Position numbers and translations under genes: made by a program
Source of the DNA: Cupriavidus malaysiensis
Lineage (GTDB): Bacteria; Pseudomonadota; Gammaproteobacteria; Burkholderiales; Burkholderiaceae
Assembly: GCF_001854325.1 (NCBI RefSeq)
Contig: NZ_CP017755.1
Location: forward strand, 2,480,001-2,544,000
DNA: 64,000 nt
Direction: 5' to 3'
Notes under the pieces: generated by a model
Told to the model about the DNA's origin: nothing
Database searches by the model: none
Seen by the model: only the letters and a program-made list of their open reading frames with translations
Part shown: one piece after another, positions 36,388-46,248 of the stretch
Position numbering within the stretch: the stretch's first letter is position 1
How the letters are laid out: every line of letters begins with the position of its first letter

Positions 36388-37409
36388 GCGCCGCCACCCT
36401 GGCCGACCTGCTGCGCGCCAGCCGCGGCTTCGGCCACAAGACCGATATCGCCGGCCTGCTCGCCCGCCTGCAGCAGGCGCTGCCGGCCGGCGCGCAGGCG
36501 GAGGCGCGCGGCATCCTGCTCGGCGACGACTGCGCCGCCATCGCGGATGGTGACAGCCATCTGCTGTTCGCCATCGAAGGCATGGTCGGCGATTTCCTGC
36601 GCGCCATGCCCTGGTTCGCCGGCTACAGCGCGGTGATGGTCAACGTGAGCGACATCTACGCCATGGGCGGGCGCCCCCTGGCGGTGGTGGATGCCATCTG
36701 GAGCGAGGGCCTGGACCCGGCCGACGAAGTCGTGCGCGGCATGGCCGCTGCCGCGGCCGCTTACGGCGTGCCGCTGGTGGGCGGCCACAGCAACGCGCGC
36801 AGCGACGGCCCCCAGCTTGCAGTGGCCATCCTCGGGCGCGCGCGCCGGCTGCTGACCAGCTTCGGCGCGCGCCCCGGGCAGCGCCTGCTGATGGCGGTCG
36901 ACCTGCGCGGCCGCTTCGAGGAGCCCTATCCCTACTGGAACGCCACCACCGGCGTGCCCGGCGCGCGCCTGCGCGCCGACCTCGAACTGCTGCCGGCATT
37001 GGCCGAGGACGGCCTGTGCGCTGCCGCCAAGGACATCAGCATGGCCGGCGCGGTCGGCACCGCCTTGATGCTGATGGAATGCTCGGGCGTGGGCGGCACC
37101 ATCGACCTCGACGCGTTGCCGATCCCGCCGGGCGTGCCGCTGCCGCGCTGGCTGTCAGCCTTTCCCAGCTACGGCTTCCTGCTCGCCGTCGACGCGGCCG
37201 ACGCCGCCACGGTGGCGGCCCGCTTCCACGCGCGCGGCCTTGCCTGCGCGGAGATCGGCATGCTCGACGCATCGCGCCGCGTGACAATCGCCCAGGCCGG
37301 CGAGCGGGCCTTGCTATGGGACTTCGGCTGCGAGCCCTTCATCCTGCCCCGGCCCGCCGCGGCCGGCTTGCCACCCGCCGGCATCGATGCCGTGCCTCTG
37401 GGAGCCTGA
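36384..37409 (+). CDS. nitF: Nit1C AIR-synthase-like protein (Sll0787 family)
   Basis: 341 residues with the two-domain PurM/AIR-synthase fold: GDDCAAIADGDSHLLFAIEGM (about residues 47-68) is the N-terminal ATP-site region, and VMVNVSDIYAMGGRPLAVVDAIW and PLVGGHSNARSDGPQLAVAILG match the PurM superfamily. KDISMAGAVGTALMLMECSGVGG starts the C-terminal domain. PurM-type enzymes use ATP to activate an amide or carboxylate oxygen. This branch is confined to Nit1C clusters and its product is unknown. ATG 36384 overlaps the nitE stop. Confidence 0.9.
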   Translation: MSAATLADLLRASRGFGHKTDIAGLLARLQQALPAGAQAEARGILLGDDCAAIADGDSHLLFAIEGMVGDFLRAMPWFAGYSAVMVNVSDIYAMGGRPLAVVDAIWSEGLDPADEVVRGMAAAAAAYGVPLVGGHSNARSDGPQLAVAILGRARRLLTSFGARPGQRLLMAVDLRGRFEEPYPYWNATTGVPGARLRADLELLPALAEDGLCAAAKDISMAGAVGTALMLMECSGVGGTIDLDALPIPPGVPLPRWLSAFPSYGFLLAVDAADAATVAARFHARGLACAEIGMLDASRRVTIAQAGERALLWDFGCEPFILPRPAAAGLPPAGIDAVPLGA

Positions 37410-37412
37410 ACC

Positions 37413-37700
37413 ATGCCCGTCACGCACTTCCGCGTCCGCTGGCCCGACCAGCGCGAAACGCTGTGCTATTCGCCCTCTTCCGTCGTGACCGAGCACCTCG
37501 AGGCCGGCGCGGCCTACCCGCTGCCGGTGTTCCTGGACCGCGCGCGCAGCGCGCTGAACCAGGCCTCCGAGCGGGTGCGCCGCCGCTATGGCTTCGCCTG
37601 CTCGGCGGCCCAGGACCAGCTCGACGTTATCGAAGCCACCGCCGCCCGCTTTGCCGGCCAGGCCGGTGCCACGGTGACGGTACTCGCCTTCGAGCGCTAG
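37413..37700 (+). CDS. nitG: Nit1C small protein (MSMEG_0570 family)
   Basis: 95 residues. It matches the small MSMEG_0570-type protein of Nit1C clusters: FRVRWPDQRETLCYSPSSVVTEHLEAGAAYPLPVFLDRARSALNQASERVRRRYGFACSAAQDQL. No catalytic motif is seen; the family is of unknown function and may be a carrier or partner of a cluster enzyme. It starts 3 bp after nitF. Confidence 0.85.
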   Translation: MPVTHFRVRWPDQRETLCYSPSSVVTEHLEAGAAYPLPVFLDRARSALNQASERVRRRYGFACSAAQDQLDVIEATAARFAGQAGATVTVLAFER

Positions 37701-37741
37701 AACGCCCTCCGTGAACCTCCCTCTGCCAAGGAACCCGCGTC

Positions 37742-39025
37742 ATGCCTGACACCACGCCTACCCCTCCCGCCACCAGCGAGGCCCGCCACTACTCCGTCAT
37801 CATTGTCGGCGGCGGCCAGGCCGGTCTCTCGCTCAGCTACTACCTGCGCCAGGCCGGCATCGAACACCTCGTGCTGGAGCAGCACACCATGACCCATACC
37901 TGGCACACCCAGCGCTGGGATGCCTTCTGCCTGGTCACGCCGAACTGGCAGTGCGCACTGCCTGGCCACCCCTATGCCGGCGACGACCCGCACGGCTTCA
38001 TGAAGAAGGACGAGATCATCGCCTACCTGGACGGCTTCATCCGCGCGGTCGCCCCGCCCGTGCTCGAACACACCGAAGTACGCAGCGTCAAGGCGCGCCC
38101 GCAGGGCGGCTTTGCGGTGGTCACCACACGCGGTACCTTCGGCGCCGACCAGGTTGTGGTAGCGTCGGGCGGCTATCGCACGCCGATCGTGCCCCGCCTG
38201 GCCGAGCGGCTGCCGGCATCGATCAGGCAGGTCCAGTCGGCCGACTACCGCAACCCGCAGGCCTTGCCCGAGGGCGCGGTGCTGGTGGTGGGCTCCGGCC
38301 AGTCGGGCGCGCAGATCGCCGAGGACCTGCACCTGGCCGGGCGCCAGGTCTACCTCGCCGTGGGCGAAGCCCCGCGCTGCGCGCGCTTCTACCGCGGCCG
38401 CGATGTGGTCGACTGGCTGGCCGAGATGAAGTACTACGACCTGCCTGTCACCGAACACCCCCTGCGCGAAGGCGTGCGCGACAACACCAACCACTACGTG
38501 ACCGGACGCGACGGAGGACGCGACATCGACCTGCGCCGCTTCGCCGCCGAGGGCATGGAACTGTATGGCGTGCTGGAGGACTACCGCGACGGGCGCCTGC
38601 GCTTCGCACCCGACCTGCGCCGGAACCTCGACAATGCCGACGCCACCTACAACCGCATCAACGCCGGCATCGACCAGTACATCGCCGCGCACGGCATCGA
38701 CGCGCCGCCGCCCAGCCTCTACACACCGGCCTGGACACCCGCGGCCGAACGCACCGAACTCGACCCGCAGGCAGCGGGCATCGGCAGCGTGATCTGGTGC
38801 ATCGGCTTCCGGCCCGACTTCGGCTGGCTGGAGGTGCCGGTATTCAACGGCCGCGGCCACCCCGGGCACGAGCGTGGCGTCAGCGCGCATCCCGGCCTGT
38901 ACTTCCTCGGCCTGCCATGGCTGCACACGTGGGGCTCGGGCCGCTTCTCCGGCATCGCGCGCGACGCGCAGTACCTGGCGGAGAGGATCGCGGCGGCGTG
39001 CTCGCCGGAGGCGCTGGCGGCTTGA
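37742..39025 (+). CDS. nitH: Nit1C flavin-dependent monooxygenase-like oxidoreductase (MSMEG_0569 family)
   Basis: 427 residues. Two dinucleotide-binding motifs: GGGQAG at residues 23-28 (FAD) and [17 protein letters not shown] in the middle (NADPH). [17 protein letters not shown] resembles the flavin-containing monooxygenase group. [17 protein letters not shown] and [18 protein letters not shown] end the protein. It is the last gene of the cluster. It would oxygenate a nitrogen- or carbon-containing intermediate; the substrate is unknown. An aaggaa ribosome binding site precedes ATG 37742. Confidence 0.92.
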   Translation: MPDTTPTPPATSEARHYSVIIVGGGQAGLSLSYYLRQAGIEHLVLEQHTMTHTWHTQRWDAFCLVTPNWQCALPGHPYAGDDPHGFMKKDEIIAYLDGFIRAVAPPVLEHTEVRSVKARPQGGFAVVTTRGTFGADQVVVASGGYRTPIVPRLAERLPASIRQVQSADYRNPQALPEGAVLVVGSGQSGAQIAEDLHLAGRQVYLAVGEAPRCARFYRGRDVVDWLAEMKYYDLPVTEHPLREGVRDNTNHYVTGRDGGRDIDLRRFAAEGMELYGVLEDYRDGRLRFAPDLRRNLDNADATYNRINAGIDQYIAAHGIDAPPPSLYTPAWTPAAERTELDPQAAGIGSVIWCIGFRPDFGWLEVPVFNGRGHPGHERGVSAHPGLYFLGLPWLHTWGSGRFSGIARDAQYLAERIAAACSPEALAA

Positions 39026-39061
39026 GGCCCACCGCTCGGCCGCATGCGCGGCCGCTCGCCG

Positions 39062-39967
39062 CTATGGCTCGACGCTCGGCGCGATCAGCGCCTCGAACCA
39101 TTCGAAGAAGGCATTGAGGCGCGCGGAGCGCTGGCGCCGGTGCGGATAGACCAGCGAGAGCGGCATCGGCGCGGCGCGGTGCTGCGGCAGGACTTCGACC
39201 AGTTCGCCGCGGTCCAGCAGGTCCTGCACGTCGAAGCGCGGGATCTGGATCAGGCCGATGCCGGCAAGGCAGCAGGCGATATAGGTCTCGGCATTGTTCG
39301 CCACCACGCGGCTCGGCATCGACACCGTGACGGTCTCGTCCTGGTGGCGGTACTCCCAGGGCAGCGTCCGGCCGGTGAGCGCATTGGCGTAGCCGACCGC
39401 GACATGGCCACGCGCCAGGTCCTCGGGCGCGCGCGGCGTGCCGTACTCCCCCAGGTAGCCCGGGCTGGCGCAGTTGATCAGGGCCAGCCGCCCGACCGGG
39501 CGCACCACCAGGCTGCTGTCCTGCAGGGCGCCGACCCGGACCGCGCAGTCCACGCCTTCCTGCACCAGGTCCACCATGCGGTCGGTCGAACCCAGCACCA
39601 GTTCCAGGCGCGGGTGGCGCCGCAGCAGCGCGGGCAGCGCCGGTGCGACCAGCCGGCGTGCGATACGGCTGGGCACGTCCACCACCAGCCGGCCGACCGC
39701 CTTGCGCTGGCCGGCGCGGAACAATTGCTCGACCTCGTCCGCCTGCGCCAGCAGGGGGCGCACGCGTTCCAGCAACTGCAGGCCATCGGCGGTCGGGCGC
39801 ACCTGGCGCGTGGTCCGGTGCAGCAGGCGCGTGCCGACCCCCGTTTCGAGCTGCTGCACCGCGGCCGAGACCGAGGCACGCGGCAGTTCCAGCGCGTGGG
39901 CGGCCTTGATGAAGCTGCCCATCTCCGCCACGCGCACGAAGACGCGGTATTGTTCGAGTCGGTCCAT
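39062..39967 (-). CDS. LysR family transcriptional regulator
   Basis: 301 residues. The HTH is MDRLEQYRVFVRVAEMGSFIKAAHALELPRASVSAAVQQLETGVGTRLLHRTTR (residues 1-54), the CrgA-like group. The effector domain begins GRLVVDVPSRIARRLVAPALP. It is convergent with nitH (37-bp gap) and lies upstream of a same-strand SDR gene. It is a weaker candidate than the MocR gene for Nit1C control. Confidence 0.88.
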   Translation of the reverse strand: MDRLEQYRVFVRVAEMGSFIKAAHALELPRASVSAAVQQLETGVGTRLLHRTTRQVRPTADGLQLLERVRPLLAQADEVEQLFRAGQRKAVGRLVVDVPSRIARRLVAPALPALLRRHPRLELVLGSTDRMVDLVQEGVDCAVRVGALQDSSLVVRPVGRLALINCASPGYLGEYGTPRAPEDLARGHVAVGYANALTGRTLPWEYRHQDETVTVSMPSRVVANNAETYIACCLAGIGLIQIPRFDVQDLLDRGELVEVLPQHRAAPMPLSLVYPHRRQRSARLNAFFEWFEALIAPSVEP

Positions 39968-40099
39968 CTCGGCCTTGTGCTCAAGCAGGGAATCCGCGCG
40001 GCGGACGCCGCGCCACGGCCCCTCTCCGGCGCACGGCAGCGGCGCTCACGGGGGAGGCGACGGCCGCATGATAGCGCGGCACCCCGCCCGTGCCGGTTC

Positions 40100-40873
40100 C
40101 TACCTGGTGGTGTAGCCGCCGTTGATCAGGATGGTCTGTCCGGTGATCCACCAGCCGTCGCTGACCAGGTGGCGGACAAAGGGCACCACGTCCTCGATGT
40201 CGGTGAGCCCGGTGCGGCTGAAGGCCGACAGCGCGGCCGCGGTCTTGTGGTAGGCCACCGCATCGTCGCCCTCGGCGGGATAGAAGAAGGGCGTGTCCAT
40301 CGGGCCCGGCCCGACCGCCGTCACCGAGATGCCGCGCGCGCCGAACTCCTTGGCGGCGGCGCGCGTGAAATGCTCGACCGGCGCCTTGGTGCCGGCGTAG
40401 GCGGCATAGAACGGCGTGAAGGCTCCCAGCAGCGAGGTGACCAGGGTCACGATCCTGCCGTGGTCGTTGACGTGCTTGCCGGCCTCGCGCAGGAAGAAGA
40501 AGGCGGTCTTGGCGTTGACCTCGGCCATGTCGTCGTATTCGGCCTCGGTGATCTCGGTGAAGGGCTTCTTCAACACCTTGCCGATGGTATTGATAGCGAT
40601 ATCGGGCCGGCCGACCGCCTGGACCACATCGGCGAACAGGGCTTCCATGGCGCCGGCGCGGCGCAGGTCGGCCTGGAAGGCGACGGCCTGCGCACCGGCC
40701 GCCTTGAGCGCGGCCACGGTCTCCACGGCGGCCGCGCGGGTGGCGTCGCTGTTGTAGTGGATCGCCACCGCGCGGGCGCCGTGCCGGGCGAGGTCGCGCG
40801 CGATCAGCCCGCCGAGGTTCTTCGCCCCGCCGGCGATCAGGACGGTCTTGCCTTGGATAGAGTGGTCAGCCAT
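40100..40873 (-). CDS. Short-chain dehydrogenase/reductase
   Basis: 257 residues, classical SDR size. The nucleotide motif is TVLIAGGAKNLGGLIA, an unusual GGAKNLGG in place of TGxxxGIG (around residues 15-22). The catalytic Tyr and Lys are in AAYAGTKAPVEHF, with the Ser in LVTSLLGAF upstream. IAINTIGKVLKKPF corresponds to the NAG region. The C-terminal WWITGQTILINGGYT is typical. It would reduce or oxidise an alcohol or carbonyl with NAD(P)H; the substrate is unknown. It stands alone on the minus strand. Confidence 0.9.
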   Translation of the reverse strand: MADHSIQGKTVLIAGGAKNLGGLIARDLARHGARAVAIHYNSDATRAAAVETVAALKAAGAQAVAFQADLRRAGAMEALFADVVQAVGRPDIAINTIGKVLKKPFTEITEAEYDDMAEVNAKTAFFFLREAGKHVNDHGRIVTLVTSLLGAFTPFYAAYAGTKAPVEHFTRAAAKEFGARGISVTAVGPGPMDTPFFYPAEGDDAVAYHKTAAALSAFSRTGLTDIEDVVPFVRHLVSDGWWITGQTILINGGYTTR

Positions 40874-41136
40874 GCATGCCTCCGCATCGATTCGAGAGTC
40901 TCAAGACTAGGCGATCGCGCCGGCCTGCGCAGCCCGGCGCGGCTGGATGGATTGTCCAGGAATCCGTTCCAATCGCATGCCGCAGCACCGCAGCGCTTCG
41001 ACACCGCAGGCGCCACGGCCGGCGGCTTGGCGACCGGCGGCGGCCCGTGCTATGGTCCTCCGGCAATGCATGCGGCCCGCGCGCCGGCCTGCCGCGCGGG
41101 ACTGGACCCCGACAGGCCCCATACTCAGGAGGGGAT

Positions 41137-42567
41137 ATGGTCAGACTGGTGCTGCTGCTGATGGGCATCGACTACCTGCACCGCCGCGCCCGCGCCATTC
41201 TCTGGACGGGCGCGCTCTGGGCGGTCGCCGGCATCGCCATCTTCATCGACGCGCTCGACGGCGCCCTGCATTTCCCCATCCAGTTCTTCGCCTGGCTCTT
41301 CCTGATCGAAGGCCTGGCGACGCTGGTGGTCGCCTGGAGCGGCGTGGGCGGCCAACGCGTGCTGCGCTACGTCAAGGGCATCGCCGTGGTCGGCGCGTCG
41401 GCCCTGATCTTCGCCGGCCACCACTACGGCCACTTCCTGCTGTCGATGATCTTCGGCGCCCTCTTCCTCATCGACGGGCTGCTCCAGTGCGTGTCGGCGT
41501 GGGTGGTGCGCTACCGGCGCTGGCACGTCGCCCTCGCCTGGGGCGTGGCCGAACTGCTGATCGCGGTGTTCTTCTTCCAGCCCTACCCGACCCACTATGT
41601 CGGCACGCTGCCCTACGGCCTCGGCCTGTTCCTCTTCTTCGGCGGCCTGAACATGCTGACGCTGGCCGCGCGCGTCAGGCGGCTGGCCGCCAATCCGGCG
41701 CTGCGCGGATCGTCGCGGCCCGGCCGGCTGCCCGAGGCCGACGTGGCGGGGACCATGCCGGAGGAGGACGGCGGCGGCAACGCTGCACCGGCACCGCCCG
41801 CCTTCGACCGCGCCGAATGGGACGGGCCGCCCGCCGACGGCGAACATGCGCTGACGGTGCACGTGTGGACGCCCACGGGATCGGCCAGGACACCCGCGCA
41901 GTCGCCGCCGATCATCCGCCGCTACATCGCCGCGGTCGACGCCAACGGCGTGATCTCCACCGGCCATGCCGCGCTGGAAACGCCGGAAGGCATCTACATC
42001 AGCCTCTACCCGGCGGTCGAGATCGACCGCTCGCCCGACGACTTCGGCCGCCTGCTGCGCGCCACCGCCGACAACGACGTACCCGGCCTGTTCCAGCCCG
42101 ACTACGCCACCGAAGCGCAGGCCTGGTGTCCCTCCACGACGCGCGTGCGCATCCGCAACTACGATCCCCTGCGCTTGCAGGCCTTCTGGCAGCGCTACCG
42201 CCGGAACACCACCTACAACCTGACGCACCGCAACTGCTCCAGCACCGTCGCCCACGCGCTGGAAGCCGCGCTCGAAGGCGCGGTGGGCCGCCTGCATGGC
42301 GATCGTGCCGGCTGGCGCAGCCTGCTGCGCGTGCTGGTGACGCCGGAGCTGTGGGTGGCCGCGCAGATCCGCAAGCGCGCGGTGACCATGGCATGGACGC
42401 CCGGCCTCGCGCTCGACTACGCGCGCGCGCTCAGCATGCTGGCCGATCCCCGGCCTTTCGCCTGGCGCAAGGCCGCGCGCGCCGCGCGCACCACGCTCGC
42501 CCGGCTGCGCCAGCAACGGCGCGACTGGCAGGTGCAGGACGAAGACGCCGGCAGCGCGCGGCGCTGA
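41137..42567 (+). CDS. HdeD-like (DUF308) membrane protein fused to a probable permuted papain-like domain
   Basis: 476 residues. Residues 1-190 contain about six hydrophobic spans in the DUF308/HdeD pattern (ILWTGALWAVAGIAIFIDALDG; FFAWLFLIEGLATLVVAWSGV; IVAAGH-like segments; LLIAVFFFQPYPTHYVGTLPYGLGLFLFFGG). After a Pro/Glu/Gly-rich linker, the soluble part has His277 in STGHAALETPEGIYISLYP and Cys367 in NLTHRNCSSTVAHALEAALEG. That His-before-Cys order is seen in circularly permuted NlpC/P60 (LRAT/YaeF-like) proteins. The function is unknown; a membrane-tethered peptidase or acyltransferase is possible. A strong aggagggg ribosome binding site precedes ATG 41137. Confidence 0.8.
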   Translation: MVRLVLLLMGIDYLHRRARAILWTGALWAVAGIAIFIDALDGALHFPIQFFAWLFLIEGLATLVVAWSGVGGQRVLRYVKGIAVVGASALIFAGHHYGHFLLSMIFGALFLIDGLLQCVSAWVVRYRRWHVALAWGVAELLIAVFFFQPYPTHYVGTLPYGLGLFLFFGGLNMLTLAARVRRLAANPALRGSSRPGRLPEADVAGTMPEEDGGGNAAPAPPAFDRAEWDGPPADGEHALTVHVWTPTGSARTPAQSPPIIRRYIAAVDANGVISTGHAALETPEGIYISLYPAVEIDRSPDDFGRLLRATADNDVPGLFQPDYATEAQAWCPSTTRVRIRNYDPLRLQAFWQRYRRNTTYNLTHRNCSSTVAHALEAALEGAVGRLHGDRAGWRSLLRVLVTPELWVAAQIRKRAVTMAWTPGLALDYARALSMLADPRPFAWRKAARAARTTLARLRQQRRDWQVQDEDAGSARR

Positions 42568-42834
42568 GGCCGGCAGGCTGCCGGGCGCTCAGGCGGACGC
42601 ATCCCGCCAGCCGTCGCAACGAGCGATCGACGGCAGCATGCCGGGCTTCGCGCGAGTCGAGGCCTCCTGCCGGCGCGCCGGCCGCCCCTCCCGCACACGT
42701 GAACCGGCACACGGAGACGATCGGCGCCGCGCGGCAGGCGATGCGGGACACCGCCTCGCACGGCCTCGCACGGCTTCTCGACAGGCCTGGTGATTCCACG
42801 AATTCAAGAACCGGGACACCAGGGCACCAGGGCA

Positions 42835-43572
42835 CTAGGACTCAGGGCACAAGTGCAGCTCGAACTGCCGCATCAGCGCCATCACCTGCGCGCGTCGCGG
42901 CGTCTTCAGCGCCATCAGGATGGCGCTGACGTGCTCCTTGACGGTGTCTTCGCGCAAGCCAAGCCGCCTGCCGATGACGCGATTCGAGAGACCGTCGAGC
43001 AGCAATTGCAGCACGTCGCCCTGACGGCGGGTGAGACCCAGCTCCGCCGGCGTGATCGGTTGGCGCGGGACGCCGGCGCACGGCGTGTGCGGCGGCATTG
43101 CTGGTGACAGGTCCCATTGCGCCGGCGCAGCCGCTGCCGGGGCCGGCAGCGGCGCCTGCCGGATCAACTGGCGGCGGTCGCGCACGCAGTGCTTGGCGAG
43201 GATGGCAGAGACATGCTCCTTGACCGTACCCTCCTGCAGGCCGAGCAGCAGGGCGATGCGCTTGTTGGAGAGACCGTCGACCAGCAGCGCGTACACGCTG
43301 GCCTGGCGCGCGGACAGCATGGGCAAGGCCACGGCCTGCGCATGCGGGGACCGTTCGTCCCCGGGGCAGCCCGGCAGCATCGCGCCGACGGCCTGGCTCT
43401 CGTCTGCGACCGGCGCAAGGGCGCAACCCGCCGCGCCGTCCTTGCCACCACCGTCCGGCAAGCCGTCAGCGCGCATCGGCAAGGGCAAGCCCCGCCGCGC
43501 TTCCTGCTGCTCGCCGCAGGTCCGCACCTGCGTGTCGACACATGGCATCAGAACCCCAGCCCAGCCGGTCAT
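42835..43572 (-). CDS. LuxR-type regulator with two tandem HTH domains
   Basis: 245 residues if started at ATG 43572 (43548 is an alternative). No receiver or autoinducer domain is seen. Two LuxR/NarL-type HTH domains lie in series: residues about 85-140 (LSARQASVYALLVDGLSNKRIALLLGLQEGTVKEHVSAILAKH) and 180-235 (LTRRQGDVLQLLLDGLSNRVIGRRLGLREDTVKEHVSAILMAL), sharing DGLSN and TVKEHVSAIL exactly. An Ala/Pro-rich linker of about 40 residues joins them. Such a double reading head could bind two half-sites from one polypeptide. It is divergent from DUF485-actP, and LuxR-type response regulators control acetate uptake in other proteobacteria; control of actP is inferred. Confidence 0.82.
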   Translation of the reverse strand: MTGWAGVLMPCVDTQVRTCGEQQEARRGLPLPMRADGLPDGGGKDGAAGCALAPVADESQAVGAMLPGCPGDERSPHAQAVALPMLSARQASVYALLVDGLSNKRIALLLGLQEGTVKEHVSAILAKHCVRDRRQLIRQAPLPAPAAAAPAQWDLSPAMPPHTPCAGVPRQPITPAELGLTRRQGDVLQLLLDGLSNRVIGRRLGLREDTVKEHVSAILMALKTPRRAQVMALMRQFELHLCPES

Positions 43573-43978
43573 CTTGTCGTTGTTACCGGTGCCTGCCACA
43601 GCGCAGTCCCTTCCCGCTCGATGGGTGGCCTGTCGGCCACCACGTTGCCCCTCCATTCCCGCATAGCCAGGACAGCTCTGACGTCCGGCTGTTTTCCGCG
43701 AAGTATACCGAGAAGGCAGCGCCCGTAAGGAAGCATCGCATGACGGGTTGCGCGCGCGAGACACCCGGGCCCTTGCCGTGCAGAGAACGCCATGCGGCAA
43801 GCGCCGATGGCTGCCATCGATCGCAGCCGGAGCGCTGCGCGACGGCACGGCGCACATGGCACGCTAGGGAAAGCACTGATCCGATCGCCATGCTTCCGCG
43901 GCACCGCTGTAAGTCCCGCGTCAGGTCAACTGCCGAGAATCCAGGCTATCCAACTCAAGACACTAAAGGAGACGCTTC
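43573..43978. other. Intergenic region upstream of DUF485-actP
   Basis: About 400 bp between the LuxR-type gene and DUF485. Apart from an aaaggag ribosome binding site at 43967-43973, I see no strong promoter consensus or dyad. The regulator's longer frame extends into it but is not protein-like. Confidence 0.45.
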
Positions 43979-44287
43979 ATGTCCACCGACCTGATCGGGA
44001 AGATCCAGGCGCACCCGAAATACGCGGCGCTCAAGCGCAGGCGCAACAGCCTCGGCATCCTGCTGACGATGCTGATGCTGATCGTCTATTACGGCTACAT
44101 TGCCCTGATCGCCTTCGACAAGACGCTGCTGGGGCAGCCCTTCCGCAGCGGCGTGACCAGCATCGGCGTGCCGGTCGGCTTCGGCGTCATCCTCTTTACC
44201 GTCGCTATCACCGGCATCTACGTGCGGCGCGCCAACCGCGAGTTCGACCGCCTGACCGTGGACATCCTGGAGGACGTGGCGAAATGA
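43979..44287 (+). CDS. DUF485 membrane protein (YjcH-like)
   Basis: 102 residues. Two membrane spans ([55 protein letters not shown]) with a short N-terminal segment [10 protein letters not shown] match DUF485. DUF485 genes (yjcH in E. coli) sit directly upstream of acetate permease genes and are co-transcribed with them. The stop overlaps the actP start by ATGA. A strong ribosome binding site (aaaggag) lies upstream. Confidence 0.92.
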   Translation: MSTDLIGKIQAHPKYAALKRRRNSLGILLTMLMLIVYYGYIALIAFDKTLLGQPFRSGVTSIGVPVGFGVILFTVAITGIYVRRANREFDRLTVDILEDVAK

Positions 44288-46014
44288 AGACCCCATCCTT
44301 GCGCATCCTGGGCGGCCTCGCGGCCGCCACCGCCTGCGGCGCGGCATTCGCCGGCGGCGGCGACGTCGGCGAGACCGCCAAGCAGGCCACCAACACCACG
44401 GCCATCGTGCTGTTCTCGCTGTTCGTCCTCGGCACCTTGTGGATCACCAAGTGGGCGGCCTCGCGCACGCGCTCCGCCGCGGACTTCTACACCGCGGGCG
44501 GCGGTATCACCGGTTTCCAGAACGGCCTGGCGATCTCCGGCGACTACATGTCCGCCGCCTCCTTCCTCGGCATCTCCGCGGCGGTGATGAGCAGCGGCTA
44601 CGACGGCCTGATCTACTCGATCGGCTTCCTGGTCGGCTGGCCCATCATCACCTTCCTGATGGCCGAGCGCCTGCGCAACCTGGGCAAGTTCACCTTCGCG
44701 GACGTGGCGGGCTACCGCTTCGCGCAGGGCCCCATCCGCAGCTTCGCCGCGCTCGGCACGCTGGTGGTGGTGGCCTTCTACCTGATCGCGCAGATGGTGG
44801 GCGCCGGCCAGCTGATCAAGCTGCTGTTCGGCCTCGACTACTGGGTGGCGGTGGTGATCGTGGGCGCGCTGATGATGGTGTACGTGCTGTTCGGCGGCAT
44901 GACGGCGACCACCTGGGTACAGATCATCAAGGCCTGCATGCTGCTGGCCGGCGTCACCTTCATGGCCATCATGGTGCTGGCCCAGTACGGCTTCAGCCCC
45001 GAGGCCCTGTTCGCCAAGGCGGTCGAGGTCAAGACGGCCATCGCCAGCGCCTCCGGCAAGAACCCGGACGAGGCCGCCAGGATCGGCCTGTCGGTGATGG
45101 CCCCGGGCGGCTTCATCAAGGACCCGATCTCCGCCATCTCCTTCGGCATGGCCCTGATGTTCGGCACGGCCGGCCTGCCCCACATCCTGATGCGCTTCTT
45201 CACCGTGCCGGATGCCAAGGAAGCGCGCAAGTCCGTGCTGTGGGCCACGACCTGGATCGGCTACTTCTATGTGCTGATCTTCATCATCGGCTTCGGCGCC
45301 ATCACCCTGGTGCTGACCAACCCGGAGATGGCCGACGTGGCCAAGGGCGTGATCAAGGGCGGCGCGGGCACCGCCAATATGGCGGCCGTGCTGGTGGCCA
45401 AGTCGGTCGGCGGCGACGTCTTCTTCGGCTTCATCTCGGCGGTCGCCTTCGCCACCATCCTGGCGGTGGTCGCCGGCCTCACGCTGTCGGGCGCCTCGGC
45501 GGTATCGCACGACCTGTACTCGACCCTGCTCAAGCAGGGCAAGGCCAACAGCCATGAGGAACTGCGCGTCTCGCGCATCACCACGGTGGTCCTGGGTATC
45601 GTCGCGGTCGCGCTCGGCATCGCCTTCGAGAAGCAGAACATCGCCTTCATGGTGTCGCTCGCCTTCGCCATCGCGGCTTCCGCCAACTTCCCGGTGCTGT
45701 TCCTGTCGATGCTGTGGAAGGGCTGCACCACGCGCGGCGCTGTCATCGGCGGCTTCCTCGGCCTGGTGTCCTCGGTCGGCCTGACCATTGTCTCGCCTTC
45801 GGTGTGGGAAGCCACGCTCGGCTACCCGAAGGGTTCGGCCTGGTTCCCGTACACCTCGCCGGCACTGTTCTCGATGGCGATCGGCTTCGCCGGTGTCTGG
45901 CTGTTCTCGCTGCTCGACAACAGCGCACGCGCCAAGGCTGAACGCGCCGCCTTCGACGCACAGGAAGTGCGCTCCGAAACCGGCCTGGGCGCAGCCGGCG
46001 CCTCCTCGCACTGA
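44284..46014 (+). CDS. actP: Cation/acetate symporter ActP
   Basis: 576 residues. An N-terminal signal-like span ([20 protein letters not shown]) is followed by about 13 spans of the sodium:solute symporter family, with [38 protein letters not shown] near the first core span and [28 protein letters not shown]. It takes up acetate and related short-chain acids with Na+ or H+ at the inner membrane. Its translation is coupled to DUF485. The divergent double-HTH LuxR-type gene is a likely regulator. Confidence 0.93.
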   Translation: MKTPSLRILGGLAAATACGAAFAGGGDVGETAKQATNTTAIVLFSLFVLGTLWITKWAASRTRSAADFYTAGGGITGFQNGLAISGDYMSAASFLGISAAVMSSGYDGLIYSIGFLVGWPIITFLMAERLRNLGKFTFADVAGYRFAQGPIRSFAALGTLVVVAFYLIAQMVGAGQLIKLLFGLDYWVAVVIVGALMMVYVLFGGMTATTWVQIIKACMLLAGVTFMAIMVLAQYGFSPEALFAKAVEVKTAIASASGKNPDEAARIGLSVMAPGGFIKDPISAISFGMALMFGTAGLPHILMRFFTVPDAKEARKSVLWATTWIGYFYVLIFIIGFGAITLVLTNPEMADVAKGVIKGGAGTANMAAVLVAKSVGGDVFFGFISAVAFATILAVVAGLTLSGASAVSHDLYSTLLKQGKANSHEELRVSRITTVVLGIVAVALGIAFEKQNIAFMVSLAFAIAASANFPVLFLSMLWKGCTTRGAVIGGFLGLVSSVGLTIVSPSVWEATLGYPKGSAWFPYTSPALFSMAIGFAGVWLFSLLDNSARAKAERAAFDAQEVRSETGLGAAGASSH

Positions 46015-46248
46015 GGCATCGGCCCGGTGCCGACGGGCCCGGCGGCGCCACGCGCGCCGACGGGCCTGGTTCCTCCTCCCCCTCTGCCCCTCTCCCCCAC
46101 CTCGCGCGCGGCAGCGCCCGCACCGCCCTGTGTCGACATCCGCGGCACAGATTCGGGCGTTTCTCATGTGGAATCGGAAATCTCTTGAGACACCGCTGGC
46201 GTCGCGCCGATAGCCTTGGCGCTCTCCCCATATGCCCGCCAGCCTGTC

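Noticed and set aside
43573..43857. Longer N-terminus for the double-HTH regulator
   Set aside because: The added residues are Arg/Ser/Ala-rich without domain character, and no ribosome binding site supports the upstream ATG.
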